Assembly (NCBI GenBank): GCA_947483545.1
Contig: CANKNP010000011.1
Span: forward strand, 1 to 31,896
Direction of reading: 5' to 3'
DNA from: Deltaproteobacteria bacterium
Lineage (GTDB): Bacteria; Myxococcota; UBA796; SXON01
DNA length: 31,896 nt
Shown: positions 15,135 through 22,950 of the stretch, piece by piece
Layout: each line of letters starts with the position of its first letter
How positions within the stretch are numbered: position 1 is the first letter of the stretch
The notes under the pieces: model-generated
What the model was told of the DNA's origin: nothing
Seen by the model: the letters and a program-made list of their open reading frames with translations, nothing else
Database searches by the model: none
Translations under genes and position numbers: made by a program

Positions 15135-15212
15135 CAGGGCGTTCAGCGACCCCGGAGTCGTCGTGAGGCGGGCGGCCTCGGGACCTTCTGCCGCGGATCC
15201 CCGACCGCCGTC

Positions 15213-15266
15213 GAACGGCCGTTCACCCCGTGGTGCCTCCCCGACGCGGGAGTACCCGCGCCGGGG
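15213..15266. promoter_or_regulatory. Perfect palindrome and AGTA-loop hairpin before TIGR02757 gene
   Basis: GAACGGCCGTTC (15213-15224) is a perfect 12-bp palindrome. After 14 nt comes a hairpin: CCCCG (15239-15243), a mismatch, CGCGGG (15245-15250), loop AGTA, CCCGCG (15255-15260), a mismatch, CGGGG (15262-15266). It lies 25 nt before the start of the next gene. The GG-AGTA-CC apex recurs at the right end of the window. Confidence 0.5.
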
Positions 15267-15290
15267 GCCCCTGCAACTTGAGATTCTGCC

Positions 15291-16139
15291 TTGCGGTCGT
15301 CGCTAGACACGCTCGCCAGCTCGCGTGGCGCTCCTCGCCCCGCGCCGCACCAGGCGTTGAAGCTCGCCCTCGATCAGGCGATGACCGGCTTGGAAGTTCA
15401 CATCGCCCGGGATCCCATCCGATTTCCGCGCCGGTATCTGGGCTCCCCGCGCGACGTCGAAATTGCGGCGGTCTTTGCGTCGCAGTTGGCGTTCGGTCGC
15501 GTCGATCTCTTCGGCCCCGTGCTTGAGCGACTGTTCGCGGAGATGGACACCGTGGGCGGCCCCACCGCCTGGATCCAGGGCTGCCCGACCGGCGCCCGCG
15601 ACGAGGGTGACCCGCTGGTCTACCGGTGGTTCACTCGTCGTGACTTTGTGGCCCTCGGCGCCACGCTCGCGGCGTTCCCCGGGGGTATCGCCCCGCTGTT
15701 CACCGACCTCGAGTCCGGCGTCACCGCGCTGTCCGAACGCGCAGGGATCGGCGGCGGGTCGTTCTTCCGCACGTGGTTCTGCCGCCCCTCGCAGGGCTCG
15801 GCGTGCAAGCGCTGGTGCATGTTCTTGCGCTGGATGGTGCGCACCGACCCGCCCGATCTGGGGGCCTGGCGCCACCTCTCCCCCGCCGATCTGATCATGC
15901 CTGTGGACACGCATGTGCTCAAGATCGCGAGGCTCACCGGCCTGACGGATCGCAAGACCGCCGACTGGAAGACCGCACTGCAGATCACCGAGCGACTGCG
16001 GGCGTTCGCGCCCGAGGATCCGGTGCGCTACGACTTTGCGCTCGCGCACCTGGGGATCTCAGGGGGGTGTACGGGGGCGGTGTCGGTGGCGTGCGAGGGG
16101 TGTGCGTTGAAGCCGGTGTGTGTGGTGCATCGGGCTTGA
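15291..16139 (+). CDS. TIGR02757/DUF2400 family protein
   Basis: About 282 aa from a TTG at 15291; a TTG at 15356 would give 260 aa and is also possible. The sequence follows the TIGR02757 family: an RDPIRFPRRYLGSPRDVEIAAVFASQLAFGRV block, the central CKRWCMFLRWMVRTDPPDLGAW block, the MPVDTHVLKIARLTGLTDRKTADWKTALQITE block and a C-terminal Cys-rich end (C at GGCTG, CEGCALKPVC). The HhH-like helices and Cys-rich end recall Fe-S DNA glycosylases, but the family function is not established. No ribosome site is seen. Confidence 0.85.
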   Translation: MRSSLDTLASSRGAPRPAPHQALKLALDQAMTGLEVHIARDPIRFPRRYLGSPRDVEIAAVFASQLAFGRVDLFGPVLERLFAEMDTVGGPTAWIQGCPTGARDEGDPLVYRWFTRRDFVALGATLAAFPGGIAPLFTDLESGVTALSERAGIGGGSFFRTWFCRPSQGSACKRWCMFLRWMVRTDPPDLGAWRHLSPADLIMPVDTHVLKIARLTGLTDRKTADWKTALQITERLRAFAPEDPVRYDFALAHLGISGGCTGAVSVACEGCALKPVCVVHRA

Positions 16140-16171
16140 GCGAGGTCCGAATTATCGCCGAGTCGCTGTGC

Positions 16172-16177
16172 TACGCT
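16172..16177 (+). promoter_or_regulatory. TACGCT -10-like hexamer 5 nt before small secreted gene
   Basis: TACGCT, then GCGCC, then the ATG at 16183, with no Shine-Dalgarno. It fits the short-leader promoter pattern of this window but is the weakest match. Confidence 0.4.
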
Positions 16178-16182
16178 GCGCC

Positions 16183-16611
16183 ATGTGGTTCTTCGTCGCC
16201 CTTTGCTTCGCGGATGATCCCCGGCCGACGGACGCAACCGAAGCCACCGTGGCCACCGAACCCGTGCCCCTGCGATCCGAGTGGTCGGACCAGCCGGTCT
16301 CCTTGGCCCGCTTGGCGCTCACACAACCCAGGCCTCCGGACGATCGGGCACTGGCAAGCGAAGCCAGACGCGAGGCGATCGCGAGCTTGTCCCAGTGCTG
16401 CGCGGGACGCCTCGCAGCGACAGGCCTTTGGGTGCTGCGGGAGGATCCCACGTTCGCGATGCGAGCCAGGAGCGACGATCAGCCGGTGGAGTTGCTGCGT
16501 GTTCAACTCTCGGACCGCGCGCCTTTCGGCTGGCGAGTCTTCGCCCGGGAGGTCCGTCGGCAGAAATTCGAGGTAGTGAAGGCGCTGCTCGTTGCCGAGC
16601 TCACGCCTTAG
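16183..16611 (+). CDS. Small secreted or envelope protein of unknown function
   Basis: A 142-aa protein that I do not recognise. The first ten residues (MWFFVALCFA) are a short hydrophobic leader followed by acidic DDPRPTDATEAT, so export is likely, though the signal lacks a basic start. The rest is mixed helix-like sequence with a Cys pair (SQCCAGRL) and repeated DD/QPV-type segments: SDQPVSLARLAL near residue 33 and DDQPVELLRVQL near residue 103 look like two copies of one unit of about 70 residues. The gene ends 4 nt inside the convergent SRPBCC gene. Confidence 0.6.
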   Translation: MWFFVALCFADDPRPTDATEATVATEPVPLRSEWSDQPVSLARLALTQPRPPDDRALASEARREAIASLSQCCAGRLAATGLWVLREDPTFAMRARSDDQPVELLRVQLSDRAPFGWRVFAREVRRQKFEVVKALLVAELTP

Positions 16612-17027
16612 CTCCCCTCCGCCCGCGCCTTCAAACACCCGGCCGCTTCCGCGAACGCCGGGTTCAAATCCGGGATCGTCCGCTCGATGAGAAAGCCCAT
16701 CCAACCTGAATAGACCTCGACCATCGAAAAGTGTGTGCCGGTCGCGGTCGCCGTCAGGGTGAACGTGCGCTCGCCGCGGAACGCGCCCATCGGCATGTCA
16801 CTGGCCCAGATCATGTGGGTCGGCGCGTCCAGGGCCTCGACCTTCACGGGGAACGCCCGCCCCGGGCTGATCTTGGCGTGGACCGTGATCGTCGCGCCGA
16901 GGGTGACCGCGCCGTCCACCTTGGTGACTGTGGTGTTCCAACCTGGCCAGTTGGCGACATCGGTGAGGACGGCCCAAACCTTGTCCGGAGGGGCGGCGAT
17001 GTCGATCTCGGTGGCGAAACGATTCAT
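16608..17027 (-). CDS. SRPBCC-family (polyketide cyclase/START-like) protein
   Basis: A 139-aa protein of the SRPBCC fold, a small hydrophobic-ligand-binding barrel. It begins with MNRFATEIDIAAPPDKVWAVLTDVANWPGWNT, the classic start of the family, and has the central GRAFPVKVEALDAPTHMIWASDMPMGAFRGERTFTLT strands and a long C-terminal helix. The ligand and role are unknown. The ATG at 17027 is the natural start; longer readings run through the hairpin region. A TTACCC sequence lies 7 nt before the start; no ribosome site is clear. It overlaps the preceding convergent gene by 4 nt. Confidence 0.85.
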   Translation of the reverse strand: MNRFATEIDIAAPPDKVWAVLTDVANWPGWNTTVTKVDGAVTLGATITVHAKISPGRAFPVKVEALDAPTHMIWASDMPMGAFRGERTFTLTATATGTHFSMVEVYSGWMGFLIERTIPDLNPAFAEAAGCLKARAEGS

Positions 17028-17159
17028 CGCAGCCGGGTAACCTGAAACTGGGGCGATATCGGCGTTGATCCCGGCTTTGGGCACGGCGATGCCCAGCGGC
17101 GTTCCCCGGCCTGGTCGGACCCCGCAGGATGGTCCCAAGCCGCCCCACTCGCCGATTCT

Positions 17160-17343
17160 CCCGCCCCGCGAGGGCGCGAGGCGGGCGCATCGGCCAGTGT
17201 TGGCGGAGAACGCCCGCATCCGCGGGCTTGTGTTCGCGTCCTCTCGGCCGGGTCCGGCGCTGCCGCGCCGTTCCCGCCCGGGACGCAAACACGGGAGCCA
17301 GCTTTGAACGCCCGGACTTCGTCCGGCGTTCATTCTGGCTCCC
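17160..17343. repeat. Array of four consecutive long hairpins
   Basis: This fills most of the 380-nt stretch (17028-17407) without a gene. Hairpin 1: CCCGCC (17160-17165) with GGCGGG (17180-17185), inner CGCG pairs. Hairpin 2: GCCCGC-ATCC-GCGGGC (17212-17227). Hairpin 3: 17230-17241 with 17281-17292 (11 of 12 pairs), enclosing CGGCGC-TGCC-GCGCCG (17255-17270). Hairpin 4, directly adjoining: GGGAGCCAG (17293-17301) with CTGGCTCCC (17335-17343), enclosing TGAACG-CCCGGAC and GTCCGG-CGTTCA with one bulge and a TTC loop. A structured RNA, nested repeats or a protein-bound DNA site are all possible. No coding gene was found here. Confidence 0.6.
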
Positions 17344-17356
17344 CCACAGACACGAC

Positions 17357-17386
17357 AAAAGGCCGACCCCCTCGCGGGAGCCGGCC
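17357..17386 (-). terminator. Rho-independent terminator of rpsR
   Basis: Read on the minus strand, GGCCGGCTCCC, loop GCGA, GGGGGTCGGCC is followed by TTTTG. The stem has two imperfect (wobble-type) positions. It begins about 22 nt after the rpsR stop and ends the minus-strand transcript. Confidence 0.85.
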
Positions 17387-17407
17387 CTCTGTTGATCTTC
17401 TGCGCCG

Positions 17408-17605
17408 CTACTCGCGGTTGACGTACGGCAGAAGCGCGAGGTGCCGCGCGCGCTTGATCGCGAGCGAGACAGAGCGCTGCTGCTTGGCCGAGAGCCCGGT
17501 GATGCGCCGGGGGAGCACCTTTCCGCGCTCCGTGAGGAACCGCTTCAGGCGGCTCGGGTCTTTGTAGTCGGCGACTTCTTCGATCTTGACTTTGTTCTCT
17601 GACAC
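17408..17605 (-). CDS. rpsR: Small-subunit ribosomal protein bS18
   Basis: A 65-aa protein with the bS18 core: [50 protein letters not shown]. It binds the 30S platform next to bS6. The start is a GTG at 17605 with CGGAG about 8 nt upstream, giving a short N-terminus without the Cys pairs that hold zinc in some bS18 proteins, so it is the zinc-free form. bS18 is usually encoded between rpsF and rplI; neither lies here. It is instead 54 nt downstream of a ferredoxin gene and followed by a clear terminator. It may be a second copy or the only one. Confidence 0.93.
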   Translation of the reverse strand: MSENKVKIEEVADYKDPSRLKRFLTERGKVLPRRITGLSAKQQRSVSLAIKRARHLALLPYVNRE

Positions 17606-17659
17606 ATGCGCTCCGAAACGGCCCCGCTGTCTATACGTCCACCGGGTCCCGGTCAAGGG

Positions 17660-17968
17660 TCACATCCCCTCCACGTTCTCCCGCTGGTGGGTGAGGATCA
17701 CACAGTCCGACCGCGGGAACGCCGAGCACAAGCAGGTGAACCCGCGCGCGAGGTCCTCCTCGCCCAGGACGAATTGCTCCTCCAGCTCGACCTGGCCGGA
17801 CAGGACTTTACCCACGCAGGTGCCGCAGGCGGCGCTACGACACGAGTAGGGCAAACCCAGGCCCTTGGCCTCAGCGGCCTCGAGGATCGGCTGGTCGGAG
17901 CGGCAGGGGACCTCGACGTCCAAGCCCTCTGCGGGGTTGTGCAAACGGATGCGAAAGACGGTGCTCAT
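17660..17968 (-). CDS. 2Fe-2S plant-type ferredoxin
   Basis: A 102-aa protein. The cluster ligands C43-x4-C48-x2-C51 (CRSAACGTC) and C79 (FTCLC) match plant-type ferredoxins, with the beta-grasp fold around them. It is an electron carrier; the partner is unknown. The ATG at 17968 has GGAGG 7 nt upstream and overlaps the stop of the upstream envelope gene (ATGA), so the two are translationally coupled. This is unusual, since the neighbour is a secreted protein. rpsR follows after 54 nt. Confidence 0.93.
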   Translation of the reverse strand: MSTVFRIRLHNPAEGLDVEVPCRSDQPILEAAEAKGLGLPYSCRSAACGTCVGKVLSGQVELEEQFVLGEEDLARGFTCLCSAFPRSDCVILTHQRENVEGM

Positions 17969-19209
17969 GGGGTGGCCTCCTTGCGAAACTCAACGTCCAC
18001 ATCGACAGCGTAGGCCTTGCCCAGCGACTTGAACATGGCGCCACGAAGCGCCAACTCACACGCCCCCGCGAGCGCTTCGTAGCCCTTGTACGTGCTCGCG
18101 GCGGTGACGTGGCCGTCGTCGGCGACCTCCAGCCGGCTGGTCATGATGGTGGTCGGCAGCCCGAGTTGCTTGCCGGAGAGCGGCATGGTCGGGACGAAGA
18201 GGGGGTCCATGCCGAGCGTGGCGAAGGGCACGAGCTCCAGGCCGGCGGTGATCTCGGGCGGGGGTAGATCCCGCTTCGGGGCGCGGCTCGCCATGAGGGA
18301 GATGGGCGCCTCGCCGTTTGGAAGGAAGGCGTCTACCTTCTGAATGACGCTGACCTGGTAGAACTCCGCGTCGCTGCCTGCGCTCGCGCTCGCAGAGGTG
18401 AGCCGCCCATCGAGGGTGGCGTTGCGCCACACGGGGAGGCCGAGCTTCAGGTCGAACTCGGCGAGGCTCGTCAGTGTGGTGGACACCAGCCGGCTACCGG
18501 TGGTCGCGTCCAGCGCAGAGCCGTAGGAGAGCGTCCCGCGGCCGTAGAGCTCGATGGGCAGGAGATCGTCGCTCACGGGACCGGCGGTGAACTGCATGTC
18601 GTAGGCGCCGCCGGTGCCGCTTGTGGTGGTGAGCTGCATCAGCGCGGAGGTGGAGGTCTGCTTCCACCCCCGCTTGAAGTCGTCCGTGGTGTCGGGCAGC
18701 GGGAGCTCAAACAAGCAGAACGCCCGTTGGAGCACGACGCGCTGCATCTCGATGACCTCGGCCGATTGCGTGTTCACGCGGTGCATGCCCTGCAGGTCGA
18801 AGGCTTTGATGCGGCCGTGGCTGTCCATCACAAGCTCGACGCGCCCTTGGGCGAGCTTCTTGCTCCACTCCGCGTAGATCTCCGGGAGCTTGTCATCGGC
18901 GGGGAGCGCGGCCGGCTCCCCCTTGAAGTCGACATATGAAAATGTGCAGGTGAGCAGCGTATTTTTTCCGAGAGCAGCGGGCGTACACTCGGTGTCGATC
19001 ACCAGGTTGGTCAAGCGTGCGTTGGCCTTGCTGAACACGCCCTTTTCGTCCACACTGGAGAGGCCGAGCATGTGGGGCGTAAAAATCTGGGTCTCCAGGT
19101 GCCACCGTGTCGGCGTGCCCGCGGCCCAGGTCCAACGGGGCACGGTGGTCAGGTTGGGAGGTGCTGCGAAGGCGGGGCTCGACAGGAAGAGCAAGGGGAG
19201 AAGCGTCAT
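17965..19209 (-). CDS. Secreted envelope protein of unknown function
   Basis: A 414-aa protein with a signal peptide (MTLLPLLFLSSPAFA-AP). The mature part is rich in beta-type sequence: WHLETQIFTPHMLGL, TLLTCTFSYVDFKGEP, VELVMDSHGRIKAFDLQG, then a GRGTLSYGSALDATTGSRLVSTTLT block resembling periplasmic carrier or LppX-like folds. The last 60 residues (TYKGYEALAGACELALRGAMF, ending VDVDVEFRKE) look like a small alpha/beta unit such as a TonB C-terminal domain. I do not recognise the family. The ATG at 19209 is 23 nt after the stop of the upstream barrel gene. It shares a 4-nt ATGA overlap with the ferredoxin gene. Confidence 0.7.
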   Translation of the reverse strand: MTLLPLLFLSSPAFAAPPNLTTVPRWTWAAGTPTRWHLETQIFTPHMLGLSSVDEKGVFSKANARLTNLVIDTECTPAALGKNTLLTCTFSYVDFKGEPAALPADDKLPEIYAEWSKKLAQGRVELVMDSHGRIKAFDLQGMHRVNTQSAEVIEMQRVVLQRAFCLFELPLPDTTDDFKRGWKQTSTSALMQLTTTSGTGGAYDMQFTAGPVSDDLLPIELYGRGTLSYGSALDATTGSRLVSTTLTSLAEFDLKLGLPVWRNATLDGRLTSASASAGSDAEFYQVSVIQKVDAFLPNGEAPISLMASRAPKRDLPPPEITAGLELVPFATLGMDPLFVPTMPLSGKQLGLPTTIMTSRLEVADDGHVTAASTYKGYEALAGACELALRGAMFKSLGKAYAVDVDVEFRKEATP

Positions 19210-19231
19210 GAGACTCCAGGACCCGCGAGGA

Positions 19232-20731
19232 TCAGAGCAAGCGGCCGAAGCCGAGGCGGAAGGCGCCAGCATAGGCGGATTCGCCCGCCTGTGGCCACCC
19301 AGGAGACTGGACGGTGTTGAAGCCGTCGAGGGAGAGACGGAGCCAGGTGCGGCCATCGGTGACAGGCACGCCAAAGGTGAGGCTGCCGCCGACGCCATGA
19401 GAGCCAGGGAAGAACATGCCATAGTTCACCCCCACGCTCAGCAACGGCACGCGCTTGGTCGGGCGCGGCAGGTAGGCCCCGAGCCCGGCCCAGACCCGAA
19501 CGCCGGCGGGGGTGAGGGTCGGGCTGAACGGCTCGCCGCCATACGCGAACCGCTCAGTGGGCACCAGGGCCATCGTGCCGCCCATGTTGATCATCAGGTT
19601 GTAGATGCCAAGTTGGGCCCCGAGCTGCGGGCCGAACTGGGCAGCGGTTCGGACCTCGCCCTCGCGCTGGGCAAACGCCTTGCTGTTGTAAAAGCCGCCG
19701 CCGACATCCCCGGTCAGGATGAACGTGACCGGCTTGGGGCGGATCAGGACGGTGCCGGCCGACCAGGGGAGGACGTGGCCCTTGCCGTTCTCGTCCAGAA
19801 CGGCCACGTAGATCCGGGGGGTCTTTCCGCTGACCGGAGGGATGGCCGCCAGCGCGAGCCCGAAGTCCGTCGGCAGGCCCTCGGTCCTGCCTTCCAAAAG
19901 AAGCGCTTTGGCAGCGGCGAGATCGGCCTGATCCACGATCGCCGGGACCTCGACCACCTGGCCCGCGGCGACATCAAACTCCACGCGGCCAGCGATCCGG
20001 GTGCCGACCTGGACGTGCGCGTAGTGGTGCCCGGCGAACGCGGGGGCATCGCTCACACCGGGCGCAAGCGGGCGACCGTCGAGGACCAGGGTCGCCCCGG
20101 TCGGAGCCGCCCCGAAATGCACGGTGCCCGTGGTGAGGTTCTTCAGCGCCTCCCGGTACTGCTGGATGCGCACGAGGATCTGCCCATCGCCAAGCTCCTC
20201 GCGGGTCCACGCCCGATCCGGATCCAGCGCGACAAGGTCGGCCAACGGCCGGGAGACCACCATGTCGCCGACCACCACGCGAAAGGGCGCGGCGGCTTCG
20301 ATGGTGGCGAACTTGCTGTCCGGGAAGGCCCGCATCACCGCGGTGCTCTCGAGCACGAGGCCCTGCACCAACGCGTTGCGATCGCTCTCGTCCTTGACCA
20401 GCGTGACGTTCTCCAAGGTCGCCCGCAGGGCCTGCGCGATGCCCAGTTCGACATCGAACTCATCCCAGCGTTTTCGGGCGGCGTCTGCGGCGGTCTGCAC
20501 CGCGTCGATGCGCATCCGGTCGTCCTGGGTGCGATCGCTCGGCACGTAGGCGATGTCGCCCCAGGCGAAGTGTGTGCCACCGGCGGTCAACCTGGCCGCT
20601 TTGGTCTGCACTTCGGGCGGGGGGAGCGCAGCCTCAGCCCATACGATCACGGCAGGCGCGAGAGGCACGTCGTCCGCCGGCACGGCAAAGGCCGACGGAA
20701 GCTCGGAGATCAGCAGGAGCACAGCCAGCAT
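19232..20731 (-). CDS. Exported protein with PEGA-like and beta-barrel-like parts
   Basis: A 499-aa protein with a signal peptide (MLAVLLLISELPSAFA). Residues about 20-190 are mixed alpha/beta. Residues about 205-265 (TGTVHFGAAPTGATLVLDGRPLAPGVSDAPAFAGHHYAHVQ) have the look of a PEGA domain, a surface carbohydrate- or protein-binding unit. The last 180 residues have alternating Gly/aromatic strands and end in GAFRLGFGRLL, like an outer-membrane anchor or small barrel. The family is not recognised. It lies 6 nt after its upstream neighbour and 22 nt before the next gene, within an operon of secreted proteins. Confidence 0.7.
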   Translation of the reverse strand: MLAVLLLISELPSAFAVPADDVPLAPAVIVWAEAALPPPEVQTKAARLTAGGTHFAWGDIAYVPSDRTQDDRMRIDAVQTAADAARKRWDEFDVELGIAQALRATLENVTLVKDESDRNALVQGLVLESTAVMRAFPDSKFATIEAAAPFRVVVGDMVVSRPLADLVALDPDRAWTREELGDGQILVRIQQYREALKNLTTGTVHFGAAPTGATLVLDGRPLAPGVSDAPAFAGHHYAHVQVGTRIAGRVEFDVAAGQVVEVPAIVDQADLAAAKALLLEGRTEGLPTDFGLALAAIPPVSGKTPRIYVAVLDENGKGHVLPWSAGTVLIRPKPVTFILTGDVGGGFYNSKAFAQREGEVRTAAQFGPQLGAQLGIYNLMINMGGTMALVPTERFAYGGEPFSPTLTPAGVRVWAGLGAYLPRPTKRVPLLSVGVNYGMFFPGSHGVGGSLTFGVPVTDGRTWLRLSLDGFNTVQSPGWPQAGESAYAGAFRLGFGRLL

Positions 20732-20737
20732 GAAGCC

Positions 20738-22690
20738 TCAGAACGTGGTGCCGGCGCCGACGGTGATGCCGAATAGGGGCATCACTGTCACCGCGTCGGT
20801 GGAGGAGTGCCAGATCGAGTTCGCGAACGGCCACATGACACCGCCGCGCAGGTTGACGTCGATCAGCGGGTGAACGCGGCCGTTCTTCTTGGGCTTGAGG
20901 ATGGGCGCCTCGAACGTGATGCCGCCGTTGGCCGTCGTCTGGAGCGCGTGAGGCAGGTTGTCCCAGCCGACGCGCGCGCCGATGTAGGGGCCGAAGCCCA
21001 TGCCGGCGTCGCGGCCGAGCACGGCGTGCACGCCGAAGTAGACGTTGCGGTTGATGTCCCGGACGTTGTTGACGGCGCTGCCCGTCACCTTGTCGGTCGG
21101 CTCCAAGATGTCGTCCGACGTACCCAGGATGCCGTCATCCCCGGCGTCCGTCTGCACGACCACGTCCGGCGAGTTCACGCCGACCCCATCTGGGTACTTC
21201 GGGATCCAAAAGGTCTCGATGAACCCGTCCTCTGCGGTGTTGAACCCCGGCTCGATGCCCACATTGATCATCAGCCGGTTGTAGTGGCCGCGCAGCTCAA
21301 AATCGAGCGGAACGTAGGCATCATCGAGGGTCACCGAGGATCGGCTCTGCAAGTCGCTCTGCGGATCGTAGGGCGCTCCATCGGTCGGGACCGAGGTCGC
21401 GCTCACATCGTCGTTGAACCCGGGGCTCGCCCAGTTGTACATGATGCCGACCGAGGCCAGGATCGCAAACCGCACGGGGAAGCCGTCGTTTCCACCGCCG
21501 ACGAGCTGCAACGTCGCGCTCGGGCGGTCATACCGCCAGACCCGGGTCTTGTTCGGGTTGCCGTCCTCCGGCACCGCGATGTAGATCTCTGCCTTTTCGT
21601 GAATCTTGGCGTAGATCGCGAGGTAGTTCAGGATGTCGCCGTCCAGTGCAGGCGTACATTCGTTGGGGTGCAGGAACAGCTGCTCGATGAAGTCGTACCC
21701 CATCTTCTTCCGCGCCGTGTCGCGCACGAAGTAGATCTTGTCTTCCAACTTGGTGACTTCCAAGCGCTCAGAGAGGCCGTGGCCCGAGTCCTTTCGCTTG
21801 AGGTAGATGTCGGTTCGCCCGAGGAAGATCTCCATCTGGCCCTGCTCGGAGGGCTCGGTCAGGATGCCGTTGAGGTAGATCTCGTAGATCTTGTTGAAGG
21901 CCTCGGCGTCGAACTCCTCGCCTTCTTGCTCGAAGTCGATCTTCAAGGTCGGGTAGGCGCCCTGCTGGAGCTGCTGCAAGATGAAGCCAACGTAGGAGTT
22001 GAGCTCCTGGTCCGTCAGCTTGTTCATCAGCGCGGGGTCCTGGTAGGCGAGGGTCGCTGCTAGGTAGAAGTAGTAGTTGACCGCGTTGGAGCCGATCTGC
22101 TCGTAGAACGGTGGGGTGTTCTGGTTCTGGTTTTCGGCGGCGCGCCCGATCTGGGCGTACAGCAGGAACAACGGTTCGCGCAGCTCAACGCGCTCGACGA
22201 ACCAGAGCTGCTCGATCAAATCGCGCATTTCGCCTGCTCGCAAGCCCCACTGATCGGGCTGCATCGCGTTCCAGGGCACGCCGGAGATCTCATCGATGGA
22301 CTGGCGCACCCGGCCGATGTTCTGGTTCGGCACGGTCGCGGGCTGCATCGCCGGGACGACCGTCTTGTCCTTGACCTTTCTGCCGTTCTGGTAGAGGTCC
22401 ACCTCGGGGTAGAACTGCGCGTCGGGCCGTGCGATCACGGAGCGGACGATGCGCTGCACCGTGGTGTCCGTGTAGTCGGTGGCCTTCACCCCGTTCCACT
22501 TCAGGACCACGACGCGCGCGATCTTCTCCTTCTTCTTGCGGTCGGCCTCTTTCTCGGCCTCCGTCATCTCTTCTGCTTTTTCCTCGGCTTTCTTGTTCTT
22601 CAGGGAGTCTTCGGCTCCCTTGGTGTCTACCGCAAAGGCGGTGCCGAAGAGCCCGAGGAGGGCCACCCAGAGTGCGAAAAACCAGCTCAT
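20738..22690 (-). CDS. Large exported protein with C-terminal barrel-like region
   Basis: A 650-aa protein with a signal peptide (MSWFFALWVALLGLFGTAFA). A charged Lys/Glu-rich predicted coiled coil follows at residues about 22-58. The middle (to about residue 400) is mainly helical and polar with no motif I recognise. The last 250 residues have Gly/aromatic strands (FAILASVGIMYNW, FGPYIGARVGW, DVNLRGGVMWPF) and end in GAGTTF with a C-terminal Phe, fitting an outer-membrane barrel. The ATG at 22690 has GGAG about 10 nt upstream. It is the first gene of the probable operon 22690-17408. The function is unknown. Confidence 0.72.
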   Translation of the reverse strand: MSWFFALWVALLGLFGTAFAVDTKGAEDSLKNKKAEEKAEEMTEAEKEADRKKKEKIARVVVLKWNGVKATDYTDTTVQRIVRSVIARPDAQFYPEVDLYQNGRKVKDKTVVPAMQPATVPNQNIGRVRQSIDEISGVPWNAMQPDQWGLRAGEMRDLIEQLWFVERVELREPLFLLYAQIGRAAENQNQNTPPFYEQIGSNAVNYYFYLAATLAYQDPALMNKLTDQELNSYVGFILQQLQQGAYPTLKIDFEQEGEEFDAEAFNKIYEIYLNGILTEPSEQGQMEIFLGRTDIYLKRKDSGHGLSERLEVTKLEDKIYFVRDTARKKMGYDFIEQLFLHPNECTPALDGDILNYLAIYAKIHEKAEIYIAVPEDGNPNKTRVWRYDRPSATLQLVGGGNDGFPVRFAILASVGIMYNWASPGFNDDVSATSVPTDGAPYDPQSDLQSRSSVTLDDAYVPLDFELRGHYNRLMINVGIEPGFNTAEDGFIETFWIPKYPDGVGVNSPDVVVQTDAGDDGILGTSDDILEPTDKVTGSAVNNVRDINRNVYFGVHAVLGRDAGMGFGPYIGARVGWDNLPHALQTTANGGITFEAPILKPKKNGRVHPLIDVNLRGGVMWPFANSIWHSSTDAVTVMPLFGITVGAGTTF

Positions 22691-22950
22691 GCGACGTCTC
22701 CGCCGGGGGGTGCCCGGGACCCGGGGAGAGTATCAGGAAAGGGCGGCTTGGGCTCGGATCACCCGGGGCGGCTGGCGGGGACGGGTCGGGGGGCGGAGAT
22801 GCAAGGCGAACCACGGAGACACGGAGACACGGAGAGGCGGGGCTGGAGAGGAACTCAGGCCGTTCCCGCACTGGATCCGCCTGCGGCCCGCCCCTACTTG
22901 CAGCTCGTGGTCGTCCCGTCCGGCGCGCACGCCAGCGCCGAGAACCACAC
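22691..22950. promoter_or_regulatory. 260-nt leader region: promoter, tandem octamers, duplicated kinase tail
   Basis: On the minus strand GATACT (22729-22734) is a plausible -10, giving a leader of about 30 nt before the ATG at 22690. Three tandem octamers, ACGGAGAC twice and then ACGGAGAG, lie at 22813-22836. At 22894-22917 is a near copy (23 of 24) of the last codons of the kinase gene. No gene is seen in this stretch. Confidence 0.5.

Noticed and set aside
17065..17307. Possible 80-aa plus-strand gene in the hairpin array
   Set aside because: The composition follows the inverted repeats; there is no ribosome site and no recognisable domain.
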